Below are positions 6,256 through 6,386 of a DNA stretch of 6,386 nt, one piece after another. Position numbers and translations under genes: made by a program. The stretch is from Methylotenera_A sp046594885. Its GTDB lineage: Bacteria > Pseudomonadota > Gammaproteobacteria > Burkholderiales > Methylophilaceae. Under the pieces are notes generated by a model that had not been told where the DNA came from, ran no database searches, and saw only the letters and a program-made list of their open reading frames with translations. The stretch is from NCBI GenBank assembly GCA_046594885.1, contig JBKJRD010000016.1, forward strand, positions 1-6,386, in the 5' to 3' direction. Position 1 is the stretch's first letter. Each line of letters begins with the position of its first letter.

Positions 6256-6284
6256 GTCACAAATACACAATAGTTTGATATAAG
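6256..6284 (+). promoter_or_regulatory. Predicted promoter of the right-edge lipoprotein gene
   Basis: GTCACA (6256-6261, four of six bases of the -35 consensus) is separated by 17 bp from TATAAG (6279-6284, five of six bases of the -10 consensus). It would start transcription near 6291, about 35 nt before the ATG. Its strength is unknown. Confidence 0.45.
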
Positions 6285-6325
6285 ATTTTCAATGCAATAA
6301 ATTTAATTTTAAAAGGAAAAAAATA

Positions 6326-6386
6326 ATGCGATACATTCTGGTTAGCCTTAGTTTATTACTTACACTCGCTTCATGCCAAGCAAAGC
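6326..6386 (+). CDS. Putative lipoprotein, N-terminus only, cut by window edge
   Basis: Only 20 codons are visible. The start ATG at 6326-6328 has a good ribosome-binding site, AAGGA at 6313-6317, 8 nt upstream. The peptide begins MRYILVSLSLLLTLASC: one positive charge, a hydrophobic core and the lipobox LASC. It should therefore be cleaved before Cys17 and lipidated. The function cannot be told because the mature protein lies outside the window. It diverges from the cytochrome c lipoprotein gene and shares a 165-bp regulatory region with it, so the two may be controlled together. Confidence 0.72.
   Translation, partial: MRYILVSLSLLLTLASCQAK

Overview
This window looks like part of the chromosome of an AT-rich Gram-negative bacterium. 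An outer-membrane porin ending in Phe, a Tat-exported periplasmic molybdoenzyme, a lipid-anchored cytochrome c and a second lipoprotein all point to a two-membrane cell. A beta- or gammaproteobacterium is the best guess from protein style. The genus cannot be told from this sequence.

Layout. On the minus strand, reading from about 2230 down to 1, lie an OprO/OprP-type porin and, 56 bp after it, the N-terminal half of selD (selenide, water dikinase), cut by the window edge. Diverging from them across a 154-bp promoter region is a tight plus-strand pair. The first gene (2385-3056) encodes a four-cluster ferredoxin-type electron-transfer subunit. The second (3061-5643) encodes a Tat-exported molybdopterin oxidoreductase of the PsrA/PhsA/ArrA/SrrA branch of the DMSO reductase superfamily. 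A cytochrome c lipoprotein converges on this pair from the minus strand (5672-6160), with a short hairpin between. Another 165-bp divergent region carries an 11-bp tandem repeat and a 16-bp palindrome. It leads to the first 20 codons of a new lipoprotein gene that runs off the right edge.

How the genes may work together (inference). The A and B subunits should form a soluble periplasmic complex. No NrfD/PsrC-type membrane anchor gene is present in the window, so electrons may pass between the B subunit and a c-type cytochrome, possibly the neighbouring lipoprotein. The porin would let a small anionic substrate or product cross the outer membrane. The selD gene next to the porin makes a selenium oxyanion one candidate substrate. 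Sulfur or arsenic oxyanions are equally compatible with the enzyme family, and selD may simply serve selenoprotein or selenouridine synthesis. The substrate and the direction of catalysis are therefore open.

No RNA genes, insertion sequences, CRISPR arrays or phage genes were recognised. No stretch longer than 300 bases lacks a gene.
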